From: Triplophysa rosa
Taxonomy: Eukaryota > Chordata > Actinopteri > Cypriniformes > Nemacheilidae
Length of the DNA stretch: 64,000 bases
Reading direction: 5' to 3'
NCBI RefSeq assembly: GCF_024868665.1
Contig: NC_079890.1
Coordinates: 35,138,296 to 35,202,295, forward strand
Positions within the stretch are counted from its first letter, which is position 1; every line of letters begins with the position of its first letter. The position numbers were made by a program, and so were the translations under genes. Shown in pieces: positions 50,958-60,977 of the stretch. The notes beneath the pieces were generated by a model. The model saw only the letters and a program-made list of their open reading frames with translations. It was not told where the DNA came from and did not search any database.

Positions 50958-51428
50958 TTTGAATTCTTCCTCCGAGGGTCTGATAATGAAGACTCATGTC
51001 CCACTCTCATGCTTTGTCACCTGACAATTTGGGTCGAGTTAATTTGGTGTTGTCTCATTACGTTTTGCAGCAGAGGTGACAGAAGACAAGTGTGCCGAAG
51101 GGCCACTCTAGAGACCTTTTGGTGACCTGATTATTGCAGTAAGCGTGATATCAGCTTTACTGCTGAGCTTGCCGTGGTCTACAGCAAACCTTCATGCAAG
51201 CCGCTTAAAACAAAATATTAACATTCAAACGCAAATTCAATCCATAACTGTCAAAGAAATAGAAAGTAAAACTAAAAAACACTCAGTTTGAACATCAGCT
51301 TACGTTCTTGAAGCCCCGGTAGAGGATTTGAAGCTCTTTGCGAGAGAAGCGTGTCTGAGCCTCCAGCTGCTCCAGACCTTCTGGCCGATGCCGTACAGCA
51401 GACAGCTCCAGCTCATCCTCGACACTAT
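38242..51428 (-). CDS. kcnip4: Kv channel-interacting protein, KCNIP4-like; 5' exons off right edge
   Basis: KChIPs are neuronal-calcium-sensor family EF-hand proteins that bind Kv4 channel N-termini and set A-type current density and gating. Minus-strand coding exons are 51428-51304, 40922-40853, 40478-40408, 39707-39600, 39513-39409, 38550-38488 and 38289-38242 (with TAA). All junctions are GT-AG and in phase: the last 196 codons of the protein. The core starts [20 protein letters not shown] and reads [20 protein letters not shown], then [31 protein letters not shown], ending [11 protein letters not shown]. Residues such as [19 protein letters not shown] and MGKCTYP favour KCNIP4 over KCNIP1/2/3, but a teleost paralogue naming is uncertain. 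The variable N-terminal exon(s), which define KChIP isoforms, are not seen in the remaining 12.5 kb and must lie beyond it. Confidence 0.88.
38715..38950. repeat. AGTATACTT-rich inverted repeat
   Basis: AGTATACTTCAGGTTC, AAAGTATACTTGTAGTGTAC and AAGTATACTTTACTTTAAGC with the inverted GAGTACACTAGTACTACAAG. This resembles a common teleost palindromic MITE. It abuts the tandem triplication. Confidence 0.55.
38951..39360. repeat. imperfect tandem triplication, period about 150 bp
   Basis: ACTGCACTTGAATAA (38951), ACTGCACGTGAATAA (39107) and ACTCCACGTGAATAA (39251) each begin a unit with GTGAATATTTT and AAATAATAATAAA-like content. It ends about 50 bp before the donor of the KChIP exon 39409-39513. 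Confidence 0.75.
41910..42062 (+). mobile_element. decayed SINE/L2 tail fragments
   Basis: GATGGGTTAAATGCAGAGGT and CACATTTCGGGTATGGGTC match the tail of the third-type SINE. They are followed by GCCAGATGCTTTTATCCAAA, an inverted L2-type tail. Confidence 0.6.
42736..44283. mobile_element. hAT-type element with 8-bp target duplication
   Basis: Starts CAGGCCCGGATTA and ends TAATCCGGCCCTG, near-perfect terminal inverted repeats. Both sides carry the 8-bp duplication CTTCTATG (42728-42735 and 44284-44291), the hAT hallmark. No transposase frame is recognised. A solo LTR (43324-43828) lies inside it. Confidence 0.88.
43324..43828 (+). mobile_element. solo LTR, nested in an hAT element
   Basis: Begins TGTCATGGTTCTGCCCC, ends ATTCTTGACA, and is flanked by the 5-bp duplication CGAAA (43319-43323 and 43829-43833). 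The start and the TTATTTATTAAAGT...TTAACCCCTTAC segment match the LTRs at 59541 and 61505, so it is the same family in the opposite orientation. Confidence 0.88.
44326..46132 (-). other. part of the KChIP intron without recognised repeat
   Basis: AT-rich. A short hairpin TACCTATAAATAG / CTATTTATAGGTA lies at 45408-45438. No exon is seen. Confidence 0.5.
46141..46601. mobile_element. hAT MITE 'TAGGGATGTAACGATTCAC'
   Basis: 461 bp with terminal inverted repeats TAGGGATGTAACGATTCAC and its exact complement, flanked by the 8-bp duplication CTGTACAT (46133-46140 and 46602-46609). The interior has ACGATGCGAT and ACGATTTA repeats near the left end. It lies in the KChIP intron. Confidence 0.92.
47113..47632 (+). 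mobile_element. solo LTR, second copy
   Basis: Begins TGTCATGATTCTGCCCC and ends CCGTGACG. GGAAAG occurs at both flanks (47107-47112 and 47633-47638), which gives a 5- to 6-bp target duplication. It shares TTTATTTATTAAAGT and the GGTTCTGC tail with the other family members. The terminal A appears mutated to G. Confidence 0.8.
47732..48890 (-). mobile_element. dispersed 'GGATCTATTGACAGAAATGC' element, copy 2 (split)
   Basis: Inverted relative to copy 1: it starts TTTTAAAGGAGCAATGTGG, then AGCATCTAGCGGTGAGGTTG and GGGCTACTGTA at 47941. It resumes after a roughly 820-bp insert with AACAACATGGAGAATTCC and GGGGACCCGCGGTGTATAAA. Confidence 0.7.
47942..48761. mobile_element. palindromic MITE inserted in copy 2 of the dispersed element
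   Basis: Imperfect terminal inverted repeats ACACTGTAAAAAGTTATTTT and, from the right end, ACGCTTTAAAAAATGATTT. Subterminal AACTTAAA...AAGTTGTATTTACTTAGAAAA motifs recur inverted at 48660-48740. Near the centre, ATGCATGCTGGG and CCCAGCATGCAT, and GTGACAATCAACAG and CTGTTGATTGTCAC, form nested inverted repeats. No coding frame is seen. Confidence 0.7.
49588..49765 (+). mobile_element. tRNA-derived SINE, second type
   Basis: B box GAGTTCGAATCCCG after a tRNA-like head, a pyrimidine-rich body CCGACCCTACCCCCTCTCTC, then TGTCAAATAAAGGCAAAAATG and an A-rich end. Different family from the SINE at 5290. In the KChIP intron. Confidence 0.78.
49905..51303 (-). other. KChIP intron just downstream of the first core exon
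   Basis: GAGTGCGTTTACATACACAG (49911) and GCATGTAAACACC (50074) look like the inverted ends of a DNA repeat. The remainder to 50800 is CpG-containing but without exon signals; the (TG)n at 50919 follows. Confidence 0.45.
50919..50957 (+). repeat. (TG)n microsatellite
   Basis: About nineteen TG units in the KChIP intron, 350 bp upstream (plus coordinates) of the 51304 exon. Confidence 0.95.
51304..51428 (-). CDS. kcnip4: KChIP first core exon (in window)
   Basis: 125 nt between acceptor CTCTACAG and donor GTAAGC. It encodes the conserved start of the KChIP core ([20 protein letters not shown], then [15 protein letters not shown]), helices that clamp the Kv4 N-terminus in the family. A 10.4-kb intron full of nested repeats separates it from the next exon. 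Confidence 0.92.
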
Positions 51429-52129
51429 CTGTAGAGAAACAGCACAACATCAACCTCATAAATCCCGAATATCAGCGACGTCAGTATAAACAGCCTCCTT
51501 TCTTTTCTTGATCAAATACTGGACATGACAATGACGTTACATTCAGTTATACATACAGTTTTTTCCCCCCACAATTTAAAACATCCAGAGTAACTAAATT
51601 GAAAGCACTTTGGACAAACCCACTCTGTTCTAAAACTGCCCGGTTGAATAAATCTGATCTTCACAGACTTCTGGCACCTCTCTGTTTCTCATTCGTTTTA
51701 AATCTACAAAAGCTTACAGCTCAAACATAAACACCACGAAGACTATATTTCTGGATGATTCCTACTGAAATACACTAGCTTCGTTCATCCAGCACGCCCA
51801 AAATGTACACATTATTTACAACCCTAAAGGCTAATCTTTCACAATAATGACTAATCCTCACAGCCAATAAAATGATGGCAGGGACAGTCTCTTAGCATTA
51901 GTCAACGGAAGGTGACGTGTGCTATTGTGAGGCAAAGCGATTACCGCGACACCTGAAGCGTGGAAGACTAATGGCTGACACATGACCCTGTGATCCACAG
52001 ACGTCTCATCAGCCAGTCGCCAGACACATCTGACATACACACCGACATCCAAAGTTTGCCTTTTCTCTCAATTTATTAGACATTCAGTGTTCGAATCCAA
52101 CAGAGTAATCGTAGCGTCATTACCACGTT

Positions 52130-52512
52130 TTGAAAGGGATCCTCCACACAAAAAATTCTGTCATGAATTACTCATCCTCAAGTTGTTCCAAACCTGTATA
52201 AATTACTTTGTTCTGTTGAAAACAAAGAAAGATATTTGGATAAATGTAAGCAACTGAGGCACCAGTTTTCTGGGGCACCGTTGACTACCGTAGTAGAAAA
52301 AAATGATTGTATATTTTTTTTGTTCTGTTAAACACAGAAAACAAACAGTTGTGTGACACCTTTCACTACCATTTTTTGACTACCCCAGAAATCTCAGTTG
52401 CTAACAGTCCTCCAAATATCTTTCTTTGTGATCAACAGAACAAAGAAATCCATACCGGTTTGGAACAACTTGTAAAAATGAATTTTCATTTTTGGGTGGA
52501 GTATCCCTTTAA
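52130..52512. mobile_element. Angel-type MITE
   Basis: TTGAAAGGGATCCTCCACAC at the left and GGTGGAGTATCCCTTTAA at the right; ATCCTCAAGTTGTTCCAAAC and GGTTTGGAACAACTTG form the stem. In the KChIP 5' intron; first of three in a row. Confidence 0.75.
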
Positions 52513-52612
52513 CAGCTGTACTTTATGTCAAACAAAAACGGCAGGTTTGCATCAATAGCATTCTTGATCTTTTACATGAATGCATTTGGGAGACGCTTTT
52601 ATCCAAGTACAT

Positions 52613-52818
52613 TTAAAGAGATAGATCACACAAAAAGAAAAAGTCCTTCATCATTTATTCATCCACATATCGTTCAAAATGGGTTTGACGTTCTTTACTC
52701 GGTGAAACACAAAAGAAAATAATTTGGGAAATGTCTCAGTGGTCTTGTTCATTCAATGAGTCAATGGGGGTGGGGATCACTCATGAGGGTGAGTTTCATT
52801 TTTTTGTGAAGTTTTAAA
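52613..52818. mobile_element. Angel-like MITE, partial
   Basis: TTTAAAGAGATAGATCACAC, CTTCATCATTTATTCATCC and AAAAGAAAATAATTTGGGAA, then GAGGGTGAGTTTCATTTTTT. It ends on the TTAA that also begins the next copy. An L2 tail piece (GGGAGACGCTTTTATCCAAG) sits directly before it. Confidence 0.65.
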
Positions 52819-53118
52819 GGGATAATTCACCCAAAAATGAAAATTCTGTCATCATTTACTGACATTCGAGATGTTCCAAATCTGTATAAATGTCTTTGTT
52901 CCGATGAACACTGAGAAAGATATTTGGAAGAATGCTTATAACCAAACAGATCTTGTCCCCCATTGACTCCCAATGGGGGCGGGGGGGTGCGTGGTGTGGT
53001 GGATGGGATGTGTCTGGTTATAAGCATTCTTCCAAATATCTTTCTCTGTGTTCATCAGAACAAAGACATTTATACAGATTTGGCAGAATTTTCACTTTTG
53101 GGTGAAGTATCCCTTTAA
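52814..53118. mobile_element. Angel-type MITE
   Basis: TTAAAGGGATAATTCACCC at the left and GGGTGAAGTATCCCTTTAA at the right. AAGATATTTGGAAGAATGCT and AGCATTCTTCCAAATATCTT form a near-perfect long stem. It shares its left TTAA with the previous copy. Confidence 0.82.
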
Positions 53119-53326
53119 GGAATACATTTGCATACTGATGCAATGCAATGTTCTACAGGAGCATCTATTTAACATTATTAACAAATGTTCATTAGAAATA
53201 AAGAAAGCACAACATTTAGCAAAACAATTGCTGTGTATTTCTTGGCAACACAAAAGCTTAACACTTTGGCTTCTTTTCAAAGTAGACTTTCACTGGCAGA
53301 AAAAAACTAACAAAATAGCCAAATAG

Positions 53327-53582
53327 GGGCAGTTGTGGCCTAATGGTTAGAGAGTCGGACTCGTGACCAGAAGGTTGCCAGTTCGATTCCCAGGGCCGGC
53401 GGGTAACAACTGAGGTGCCCTTGAGCAAGGCACCTTACCCCTACTTGCTCCCCGGGCGCTGCAGTGATAGCTGCCCACTGCTCCGGGGGTACGTGTGTTC
53501 ACTACTCTCTGGATGGGTTAAATGCAGAGGTCACATTTCGTTGCCTTGTACATGTGCAATGACAATAAATTGAATCTAAATC
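53327..53582 (+). mobile_element. tRNA-derived SINE, third type, full length
   Basis: tRNA-like head with GTGGCCTAATGGTTAGAGAG (A box) and AGTTCGATTCCC (B box), core GAGCAAGGCACCTTACCCC and GCTGCCCACTGCTCC, and tail GGGTTAAATGCAGAGGTCAC followed by CAATGACAATAAATTGAATC. A decayed tail of the same family is at 41915-41985. Confidence 0.82.
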
Positions 53583-54369
53583 TAAAAAAAAATCTAAAAA
53601 TCTAAAAAAATATGAAACTCTGTTATGTTATAATCTGTATAAATTCTGTTGTATAAATACATACATTGTGTGGCACTATTGCCCATGTGATATTACTTAA
53701 ATATTTGATGTTCTGCAAAACCTCTCTTAATATAAAATATACCATTTTGGGGGCTATCTGAGCAATTCATGCTTTTCCAAGCTGTTCAAAGAACATACAC
53801 CACAGAGAACGGAGCCGTGGGCACTGGTAGCTGGAGTTAATAACATCTTCGGCAGCTTGTAGGCTTCAGAACAAATGGTTACATTGTAGAAGATGAAACG
53901 AATAAGAGATAAGAAAAAGAATAAGATTTGGAGAGGCAAAACGTGATATTGTTAAGAGAAGTAAATGAGAACGAAATGACGGGATGGACACAGAGGGCTT
54001 AGTATGGAAAAAAAAAAAAAAAAGATTGGAGTGCTTTGAAAGAAGACTTGCTTTGAGTAATGCTGGACGGCTTTTTTGCAGAAGTGCACGGGAAGAACTT
54101 CTTGAGCCGTGCCGTAATGCCACGCCTACTGCCGTTCTGAAGGCAAGCGTTACCTAGGAGATACAGCGTGAGTGTGACCACGGTAACCAGGCTGGACCAG
54201 AGCATCAGGTGGCTGGCATGCTGTCATGAGGAGGTAGGGATGTGTAGTTTCATGCAAGAGATTTGGATATGTGCAGATCCAGGATCAGTTTGTTTTACTC
54301 ATGGTGAGTTCTATAAGAATGATAAAGAATCTGATCCTACAACAGTACACAGAGACCTACATATGAGTC

Positions 54370-54716
54370 TTAAAGGGGTCATATGGTGCGAATACGTGTT
54401 TTTCTGTGTCTTTGGTGTGTTATAAGTTGCCCGTGCATGTATTAGACACGTAACATTGCAAACAATAAAGTGTCGGAACAAAAGATGCATTCTATCTAAA
54501 AGCGAATGCTCACCCAGACCTGCCTGAAACGCCTCGTGATTTGTCAAAAATCAGCGCGTTTCAGAGAGGTGGGGCAAAGAGGAGATACAAACATGCACGG
54601 TATGTGGAAAATACAGCGTTTTAAACCTTAAATCGTGTATACACATTGCATTACATCTAAAACAAACCATAATATTCGTTTCAGCCGTGTCATATGAACC
54701 CTTTAAGGGAACATTC
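54370..54716. mobile_element. TTAA-flanked 'GGGGTCATATG' DNA element
   Basis: TTAAAGGGGTCATATGGTGC at the left and GTCATATGAACCCTTTAA at the right: terminal inverted repeats with TTAA target sites. The interior is about 310 bp with no recognised frame. Its right TTAA is the left TTAA of the Angel copy that follows. Confidence 0.75.
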
Positions 54717-54984
54717 GCCCAAAAATTTAAATTCTTGGACCCCATTGACTACCACAGTAGGAAAAATTGCTTTATAAATGTGTTAACACAAAAGAAGATA
54801 TTTTGAAGAATGTAGGAAAGCAACAGTTCCGAGGCACTTTTGACTACCGTTGTAATTTTTCCTACTATGGTAGTCAATGGTGGCCAAGAACTGTTTGGTT
54901 ACAAGCATTCTTCCAAATATATATAACAAAGACGGTGAGTTAATGATGACAGAATTTTTATTTTTGGGCGAACTGTCCCTTTAA
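54713..54984. mobile_element. Angel-type MITE abutting another TTAA element
   Basis: TTAAGGGAACATTCGCCC at the left and GGGCGAACTGTCCCTTTAA at the right, with CACAAAAGAAGATATTTTGA inside. It overlaps the preceding element only in the four-base TTAA target site. Confidence 0.78.
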
Positions 54985-55585
54985 GACCCATCATGGACAA
55001 TGCACACTGTTTAACTACAGATAATAAGTTAGGCCTTTCCCTCACCAAACCCTTACACTAGAAATTGTAAATGCAAAATATTCTGCTTGACTACAATGTG
55101 CCAGCCAGTTTGTGTGTCTGTTTTCATTGTTTGTGATGGTGACCTTTTTGGTCTAAACAGCAGTGATGAAATAAAGTTACACGAAATTACACTTCATGGC
55201 TATCCTGTACCTTTCATCTTAGTTGCACTCTTTGAAATGTATGAATTCTTAATGCCCACCCTTGAACGTGAATTTCAATTTTTATAGAGGCCTTGAAGGA
55301 AGGAGTCTCAGTTTAATCTAGTCGGGTGGAGTTCTCCATTGGGGGCCATTTAACAAGATGCAACAGAAGCATTTCTATAACCATGAATTTAAACTACTGC
55401 ATATATAAATAGTGACACAGTTAACATACAAAGTACTTCACATGTCCCACCTTTTTTGAGGGATACAAGCCTGTAAACTTGGCTACAAATTTGTGTTTAC
55501 ATTCATGATTGAGCTATTTTAAAATGTATACAGTATAGTAGACTGCAGTTTAACAATCCTTTATGAAAACCACAGGATAACATTC

Positions 55586-55875
55586 AATGGGATAGTTCAC
55601 CCAATAATACAAATGTGGTCATTATTTATTCACTCCCACGTTGTTCAAAACCTGTATATGACTCTTTCCTCTGTGGAACACAAAAGAAGATATTTTGAGA
55701 AATGTCTCAGCGTTCATATAATGGAAGTCAACAGGGGTCAATGGTGTTTGGTTACCAGCATTCTTCAAAATATCTTCTTTTGTGTTCTGTAGAAAAAACA
55801 AAGTCACACAGGTTTGGAATGACATGAGGGTGAGTACATTTATTTTATTTGATTTTAGGATGTACTCTCTTTAAG
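55586..55875. mobile_element. Angel-type MITE
   Basis: AATGGGATAGTTCACCC at the left and TGTACTCTCTTTAA at the right; CACAAAAGAAGATATTTTGA and AAAATATCTTCTTTTGTGTT form the stem. In the KChIP 5' intron. Confidence 0.75.
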
Positions 55876-56751
55876 GCCGCAAACCTTTATTTAGAAGGTA
55901 AACAGTGATGTGTATTCATCTCAAGCACTCGTTGATCAGAAACGGCATTCAGGATTTGAGTGTTGATTTTTATTAACGCTACAGATATAATGTATTTGAG
56001 TGTTGTGCCTCAAGGCCTTAACCTCAAACTTTTTGGTGACCGTTACCGATAAGATATTTTGAAGAATGTTGACCTCAAAATCTCTGAGAATCGTCAGCGA
56101 GGCTGATCCAGCCGCTAAAGCTCTTATTACTGAGCCATAAAGATGGTGTAGGTGGAGAAAATCTGGCCATCCATCACAAACTCACCAACTACTTTGAACT
56201 CAGGAAAAGACACAGTGATGGAATATATGTCTTACATTGAGCTTCTGCTCTTGCTTCTGGCAGATAGCGGCACCCGCTTGACAAGGAAATTATTTGAGAT
56301 TGCATGAATCTGTATCTGGCAACACTGCAGGACAATGATTCACTATCATTTTTCAGAGAGGTAACAGTATATCAACAGTATATCACCTTGAGAGTCTGCC
56401 CGGCCTGGCACGCTACATTGTTCTGTAAACCGAAGAAACATACAACAAAACAAAAGCATCTATCTGACCTATTCACTCACTTGCTACAGTACATACCATG
56501 TCTGCCAGAAGACCACACAGTTTATCACTTCTGCAATAGAGATTAAATTGAGATTAGTCTAATAGTGTCTAATAGAGATTAAATCTACGCTGAATTGACA
56601 AAAAAGGCTTATATGCAAAGCGACTTGAGCTTCATGACTTCATTAAATGACAGAATGTACATTATTGGGTGAACTGTACCTTAGAGTCCCTTATATTGTT
56701 AGGCTGGCGTTTAAACAATGATCATCTCTCTCTCTAAACCTTCCCCGTTGA

Positions 56752-56958
56752 AAAAAACAGCATATGCTGGTCAGGTAGGTTTTGAAGCATGGTAGCTGGT
56801 TTGCGCTGGTTTAAACTGGTCACAAGCTGGTCCTAAACTGGTCATGTGCTGGTTTAAGCTGGTCCTGAGCTGGTTTAGGACCATCTTAAATCAGCTCAGG
56901 GCCAGTTTAAACCAACACATGACCAGCCTTAACCAGCACAAACCAGCTACCAGACACA
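56752..56958. mobile_element. GCTGGTTTAAGCTGGT-type palindromic repeat
   Basis: GCTGGT recurs every 10-15 bp on the left half and ACCAGC on the right half. The centre is GAGCTGGTTTAGGACCATCTTAAATCAGCTC-like (centre near 56885), giving about 200 bp of hairpin. AAAAAACAGCATATGCTGG at the left end is typical of this fish repeat. Confidence 0.7.
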
Positions 56959-57740
56959 AAAAGAATTTGTTCTGAAATGTGCTGTGTAAACATTTGCGAT
57001 GGCTTTATAATGATGAGGGTGTTATACAAACAATAATATCTATTAAACAATCTCTCTCTGATTGTGAAGGTTCTGAACACTGGTAGGCATCATTGACTTG
57101 AACGTGGGCTGAAATATGACAATGTTGTGGGTTTATGAATTTCAGAACAAGCTATTTTTTTGCAGCTTAGTTTCAGCAGATAGACATTCTAAGTTAAAAG
57201 TGTTTTGAGGAAGATGTAATAAGCAATTCAGGGAAAGTCCTCCTTATTCATAAAGCCTTGGGTTTTGTAAACTGTAGGATCACATAGTGTAAAGTTGAAA
57301 CTATCACGTAAACATGCCATGCATAAAAATGCAAAAACATATTCCACACCCTGAAACGGACTAGCACGCACTACAATACATCTTCGGTTAGAAAGAATCT
57401 GACAGGAACGATGTAAAAAGAATTAAACGTTTGTATTTATGAATATGAATATCTCATGCCTGAAATCATTCCATCAATACACAAGCAGGGTCGAAACGGT
57501 CATGCTGCACCTTTGCCATTCTCGCAAAATTCTTGATAAGGTCATCAAACATGAGATTTATATCTGTCAGGTGTATCATGACCTCAGTTCATTTCAGAAG
57601 AGACTTCACACAATGTTTTTTTAAAGTCATTTAAATTTATTTTATTTTAAAGTCATTTATTTTTATATTTTGTTACACTTATTGATTACACACGCTATTT
57701 CTAATAATAAAGTCGTGACCCCTACTTTGGGAACCCCTGA

Positions 57741-58269
57741 TTTAAAGGACCATTGTGTAGTTTTTTGGTGGATCTATTGACAGAAATGCAATATAATCAA
57801 ATCAAAATCAAAATCAAATCCCTTTATTGTCACTCAACCATATACACAGGTGCAACAGTAGGTGAAAAACTTGGGTGCAGTTCCAACCAACCAGCTACCA
57901 AACCATATACTTATTGTATATATTTTTTTAATATACATAACTATGCGTTGAGAGGTGTATAAGGACCTTAAATAATAAAGCGCTATGTTTTTTTTACCTT
58001 AGAATGAGCTTTTTATATCTACATACACCGCGGGTCTGCTTGCATGGAATGTTGTTGACATGTCGCCATGTTGTTTCCACAGTAGCCCTAAACAGACGAA
58101 CTGCTCTACAGAATGTGTTTCGTAAACACGTTATTTAATTCAAGAAAGAAGCGAAAAAGTGACGACATCTTAATCCTCTCTCGGCCTCCGTAGTGCTTCG
58201 AAAGGGAGTGGTAGCAATTCGCAACCTCACCGCTAGATGGCGCAAAAAAATTACACACAGCACCTTTAA
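57741..58269 (+). mobile_element. dispersed 'GGATCTATTGACAGAAATGC' element, copy 3 (split)
   Basis: Bounded by TTTAAAGG and CCTTTAAA. It contains GGATCTATTGACAGAAATGC, GCGCTATGTTTTTTTTACC, ACATACACCGCGGGTC and CGCAACCTCACCGCTAGATG. It is interrupted at about 57796-57925 by a retroposon tail in reverse (TTTATTGTCACTCAACC, AATCAAAATC repeats). Confidence 0.75.
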
Positions 58270-59019
58270 ATACAAAAATAAAACCATTATAATTAAAAAA
58301 TATCAAAACTCTTATAGATAATTGCTGTTTTAGATCAAAACACACATGTACTACACAGTACACATGATTCTGAGTGCATATGATTTGTTATCGGATGAAA
58401 CCACTTGTTTTAAATATTGCGAACTTCTGCTTGCCATATGGTACAATTAAGCATTCTGAAAATTGATTATTGGAAGGTTGTGGTGCCACAAAATAATTTT
58501 TCACTATGCCAAACAACATTTTTGACCTCCTTTTGGTTTTCACATCAGAAAAGACCAATGTATTGATTACGTTAACCTCATGGAGCTAAAACCCTACACC
58601 AATTTAGAACGTGTTTAAGAAATGCGTCGTGGAGATGTATTTTAAACACATTAGCTTTACCTGCTAATTCCATGTTTTCTAATAATGTTTCCAAGGGGCA
58701 GCATTGCCACTACTACTAAGTGGTTTTCTAAGCAATTAGATTACAATGTGATAAATGAACGATGAATTACAAATGTGACGAGTTAAAAAAATCATATTGA
58801 CTTAAAGTAATGTAGGGAATATCATAGAGGTGTGATTTTTGGGTCAGTGGGCAACCACCTAGCAATGCTCTAGAAAGCCCCATCGACACCCTGGAAACCA
58901 TTCGACAATACACTTCAACCACTCCATGCATTTCGGAAACAACCATTACCAGGCTAGCCACAACACTCCACTTTTTTTAATCTACTTGGTTAAGAGTCTA
59001 TCAAAAACTGAAACTATAG

Positions 59020-59068
59020 CTACCATATATCACCATATATCATATACCATATACCATATCTACCATAT
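59020..59068 (+). repeat. short (CATATACCAT)-like tandem repeat
   Basis: CCATATATCA/CCATATACCAT units repeated five or so times in the KChIP intron. Confidence 0.7.
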
Positions 59069-59540
59069 ATCAGCCATACACTACAAAATATATAGCATTC
59101 GATAGAAAGAACTCTTGAATTGTATCAGTTTGTTAAAATATATTATAGGCTATATTATGACGTCTGGATAATTTCATTCTCTTTCCTCAAAGTCCAGCCT
59201 TGCTTTTACAGCTCATTTTATGTCTTCCTGTTTCCTGCTGGCGTCCGTCACATTTCTCAGTGTTTCTTCACATCTAGAACGTATGTGTGCACCTCAACAC
59301 GGACTAGAAGTGAAATTATATGAGCCTGTCCACAGATTTCTGTTCACATCTGACTGCTCTTCTTCGAATCCCAATACCTCAAAACCCGTACTATTTCAAA
59401 AGCTGCTCTCCGGCATGACCACCTACCTGCTTGTGGAAACAAAAAAGCAGTCTTGAAAACAGGAGATTTGTTGCCCAAAGAGACTACAAGTTAAATATGA
59501 CAACAGAAACCAGAGCTACAATAAAATAACACACCCAAGG

Positions 59541-60100
59541 TGTCACGAATTGTGGTGTGAAGAACCCAAATGCAGGCAGGCAGTAAGGGGTTAACAAGAA
59601 ATATTTATTTTTACACAAAACACGCAAAACAAAAACCCACAGTGGGGAACAAAACACGATAATAAATGGAGGAACTAAACAGGCACATAAACTCACTAAC
59701 CAAAAATACAAAGACTAAGGACCACACTGGAAAAACTACAATAAACTAACAGACACTAAACTCACGGAACAGGAACACACAGCACTAGGCACGGAATCAA
59801 GACGAACAGGCATGAATACAATACACGGTACAATCCACAATCACAGGACAAAGAAACAAGAGGGTATATATAGGGAAGACAGACAAAGGATAACGACACG
59901 GGGCAGGTGTGGGTAATAAAACACTCAGGGAAAGATAACGAGGAAACGAGATGGCGGGAACAGAGACGAGACACTGGAGAGAACGTATATTATTGTCAAA
60001 AGGACAATAATATGTTTCTCTCCACACATAACCAAAGACTTTGTCATGGCTCTGCTACAGGACCAAGAAAAACATGACTAAATGAAGCAGAGCCATGACA
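59541..60100 (-). repeat. 3' LTR of the LTR retrotransposon
   Basis: On the minus strand it begins TGTCATGGCTCTGCTTC and ends AATTCGTGACA. It is almost identical to the partner LTR at 61505-62064. The short hyphenated palindrome TCTGCT...AGCAGA near the start is shared with the two solo LTRs in the window. Confidence 0.9.
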
Positions 60101-60416
60101 GAAGCCCCCCCTTTAATGAGCACCTCCAGGTGCTCACCAAGGGGTAGACGGACGAGACAAGACAGACTGGGGACAGACAGGACAAGGCAAAACAAAGAAA
60201 ACAAAATCAAGGGCAACACAGACAAAAACAACAGGACTGGGTGGACATAAAAATAACAAACATGGGAGGGGGGGGGGCCAAACAAGGGCCCATAGGGGGC
60301 AGTCCATGGGGGTGGGAAGAAGTCCCAGTCCCCGGCTGCGCTCGAGGGCGCGAGTCCTGGGGATTAGGAGGAGTCCTGGGGGGAACAGTCTTTGCCCTGG
60401 GAGTCTCCCAGGGACC

Positions 60417-60735
60417 GGCTGGAAGGCCGGCTGGAAAGGGCTGGTGCCCGGCTGGAAGGCCGGCTGGACAGGGCTTGACGCCGGCTGGAAGGCCGGCTGG
60501 ACAGGGCTTGACGCCGGCTGGAAGGCCGGCTGGACAGGGCTTGACCCGGCTGGAAGGCCGGCTGGACAGGGCTTGACGCCGGCTGGAAGGCCGGCTGGAC
60601 AGGGCTTGACGCCGGCTGGAAGGCCGGCTGGACAGGGCTTGACGCCGGCTGGAAGGCCGGCTGGACAGGGCTTGACGCCGGCTGGAAGGCCGGCTGGACA
60701 GGGCTTGACGCCGCTGGAAGGCCGGCTGGACGGCT
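60417..60735. repeat. 33-bp minisatellite inside the LTR element
   Basis: About ten tandem copies of a 33-bp unit built from GGCTGGAAGGCCGGCTGGAC plus AGGGCTTGACGCC. Because 33 is a multiple of three, long frames stay open on both strands; these are compositional artefacts unless shown otherwise. Units are nearly identical, which suggests recent expansion. Confidence 0.92.
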
Positions 60736-60945
60736 GGACGCCGGCTGGAGCCGGCTGGACCGGACTGGACGCGGCTGGATCCCGGACTGGACGCCGGCTG
60801 GCACCGGACTGGACGCCGGCTGGACACCGGACTGGACGCCGGCTGGATCACCGGACTGGACGCCGGCTGGATCACCGGACTGGACGGCCGGACTGACACG
60901 ACTGGACATCGGGCTGGACACCAGACTGGACACCGGACTGGAAGG
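60736..60945. repeat. second, shorter-unit tandem array
   Basis: An adjoining array of roughly 20-24-bp units of the form CCGGACTGGACGCCGGCTGG with small indels. It shares the GGCTGGA/GGACTGGA core with the 33-bp array, so both probably arose from one seed. Confidence 0.8.
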
Positions 60946-60977
60946 AGCCTGCGCTGCCCGCCGCTGCCTCTTCTTCT

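Larger units (their letters stand above)
55876..59535 (-). other. KChIP 5' intron, left part
   Basis: Apart from the GCTGGT palindrome (56752) and the split dispersed element (57741) I see only AT-rich sequence and, at 58840-58975, CCACCTAGCAATGCTCTAGA-type short repeats common in fish. No KChIP N-terminal exon is recognised. Confidence 0.45.

Noticed and set aside
53999..54205. 68-codon frame with a Phe-rich end
   Set aside because: It crosses a poly(A) run at 54006-54023 and has no support as a gene.
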